From: an uncultured bacterium
GTDB lineage: Bacteria > Actinomycetota > Coriobacteriia > Coriobacteriales > Coriobacteriaceae
Length of the DNA: 5,585 bases
Direction: 5' to 3'
Assembly (NCBI GenBank): GCA_905215945.1
Contig: CAJMRZ010000114.1
Span: forward strand, 1 to 5,585
Positions 4,915 through 5,585 of this stretch are shown here, in pieces. Both the position numbers and the translations under genes were made by a program. The first letter of the stretch is position 1, and every line of letters starts with the position of its first letter. Below the pieces are notes generated by a model that made no database searches, had not been told where the DNA came from, and was given only the letters and a program-made list of their open reading frames with translations.

Positions 4915-5585
4915 TTACTCGGCGTCGGGAACCTCGTAGGTGGCCGCCGGCGTGTTGTCGCACACGACGGTAAAGCCGCCGTCCTTGTCGGCATCGACCG
5001 TCACCTGATCGCCCTCGCGCACCGTGCCGTCGATGATGGCGGCGGCGATGGCATCCACGACCTCGCGCTGCACCAAACGCTTGAGCGGACGGGCGCCAAA
5101 GACCGGGTCCAGGCCGCCCACAGCAAGCATCTGCTTGGCCGCCGGGGTAATGGCAAGCGTCATGCGCTCCTTAGCCAGACGCGCGCGGACATCGGCGAGC
5201 TGAATATCGACGATCTTTTCGATCTGCGCCATGCCGAGCGGATGGAACACCACGATATCGTCGATACGGTTGAGAAACTCGGGACGGAAGGTCTGAGCCA
5301 TGGCCGCGTCGACCCGATGACGCATCTCCTCCTCGTCCTTGCCCGAAAGCTCGGCGATAGCCTTAGAGCCCACGTTGCTCGTCATGATGATGATCGTGTT
5401 CTTGAAGGACACCTGGCGACCCTGGCCATCGGTCAGACGGCCGTCGTCGAGCACCTGCAGCAGCACGTTGAAGACATCTGGATGGGCCTTCTCCATCTCG
5501 TCGAGCAAGATCACGGAGTACGGACGACGGCGCACGGCCTCAGTGAGCTGGCCGCCCTCGTCGTAACCCACGTATCCCGGGGGCG
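4915..5585 (-). CDS. clpB: ATP-dependent chaperone ClpB, C-terminal part (cut by window edge)
   Basis: The last 222 residues of a Hsp100 AAA+ disaggregase are visible. ClpB works with DnaK/DnaJ/GrpE to pull proteins out of aggregates in the cytoplasm. The fragment begins in the second ATPase domain at the pore loop, PPGYVGYDEGG. It continues through Walker B (VILLDEMEKAHPDVFN; D28, E29 of the fragment), LLQVLDDGRLTDGQGR, sensor 1 (IIIMTSNVGS, N70), the arginine finger in RPEFLNRIDDIVVFHPL (R106) and sensor 2 (FGARPLKR, 163-169). A short D2 small domain and the tail ending in PDAE follow. ClpB is favoured over ClpC by the RPEFLNRIDDIVVFHPL and GLDPVFGARPLKR wording and the C-terminal length, but the middle domain that decides this lies outside the window. 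All key residues are intact. Heat-shock control elements would lie upstream, beyond the right edge. Confidence 0.93.
   Translation of the reverse strand, partial: PPGYVGYDEGGQLTEAVRRRPYSVILLDEMEKAHPDVFNVLLQVLDDGRLTDGQGRQVSFKNTIIIMTSNVGSKAIAELSGKDEEEMRHRVDAAMAQTFRPEFLNRIDDIVVFHPLGMAQIEKIVDIQLADVRARLAKERMTLAITPAAKQMLAVGGLDPVFGARPLKRLVQREVVDAIAAAIIDGTVREGDQVTVDADKDGGFTVVCDNTPAATYEVPDAE

Noticed and set aside
4518..4973. 151-residue open frame on the plus strand
   Set aside because: It starts inside the inverted-repeat loop, crosses both the clpB terminator and the end of clpB, and has no ribosome site. It is not a gene.
4785..4994. N-terminal extension of the small Pro-rich protein to a 134-residue product
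   Set aside because: The extension would overlap the end of clpB and translate through its terminator. The good Shine-Dalgarno site selects the ATG at 4784.

Overview
The window looks like chromosomal DNA of a high-GC gut actinobacterium of the class Coriobacteriia. Collinsella or a close relative is my best guess. This rests on overall protein character, GC-rich codon use with AT-rich promoter gaps, and the feel of the accessory proteins; no rRNA or other marker is present to prove it. No tRNA, rRNA, CRISPR array, transposase or phage gene was seen.

Left part (1-2850) is a redox/regulator module. A leftward gene, cut by the left edge, encodes the N-terminal 271 residues of an iron-sulfur oxidoreductase-like protein. 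It has a winged-helix-like segment and a C-x-C-x10-C-x7-C cysteine cluster. Divergent from it is a TetR-family repressor gene (1005-1667). The gap between them carries two perfect 15-bp palindromes of identical design (TTGACA-TTG-TGTCAA and TTGACG-AAC-CGTCAA), which are very likely the repressor's operators. Downstream of the repressor, with a strong ribosome binding site, is a tryptophan-rich polytopic membrane protein of about nine helices (1731-2738; I believe the DUF5692 type). A strong intrinsic terminator closes this unit. The simplest reading is one switch controlling a cytosolic Fe-S oxidoreductase on one side and a repressor plus membrane protein on the other, responding to an unknown ligand.

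Middle part (2860-4570) holds one rightward gene for a 498-residue single-pass membrane protein. It has a very acidic cytoplasmic N-terminus, a basic stop, one transmembrane helix and a large extracytoplasmic part. Its transcript probably ends in a striking 67-nt, almost fully paired inverted repeat with perfect 19-bp arms (4499-4565) followed by T5. This repeat looks like a REP/MITE-type dispersed element acting as terminator.

Right part (4590-5585) reads leftward. It holds the C-terminal 222 residues of the ClpB disaggregase, its terminator, and then a small 64-residue Pro/Ala/Lys plus acidic protein with its own good Shine-Dalgarno site. The small gene and the 498-residue gene converge on the inverted repeat.
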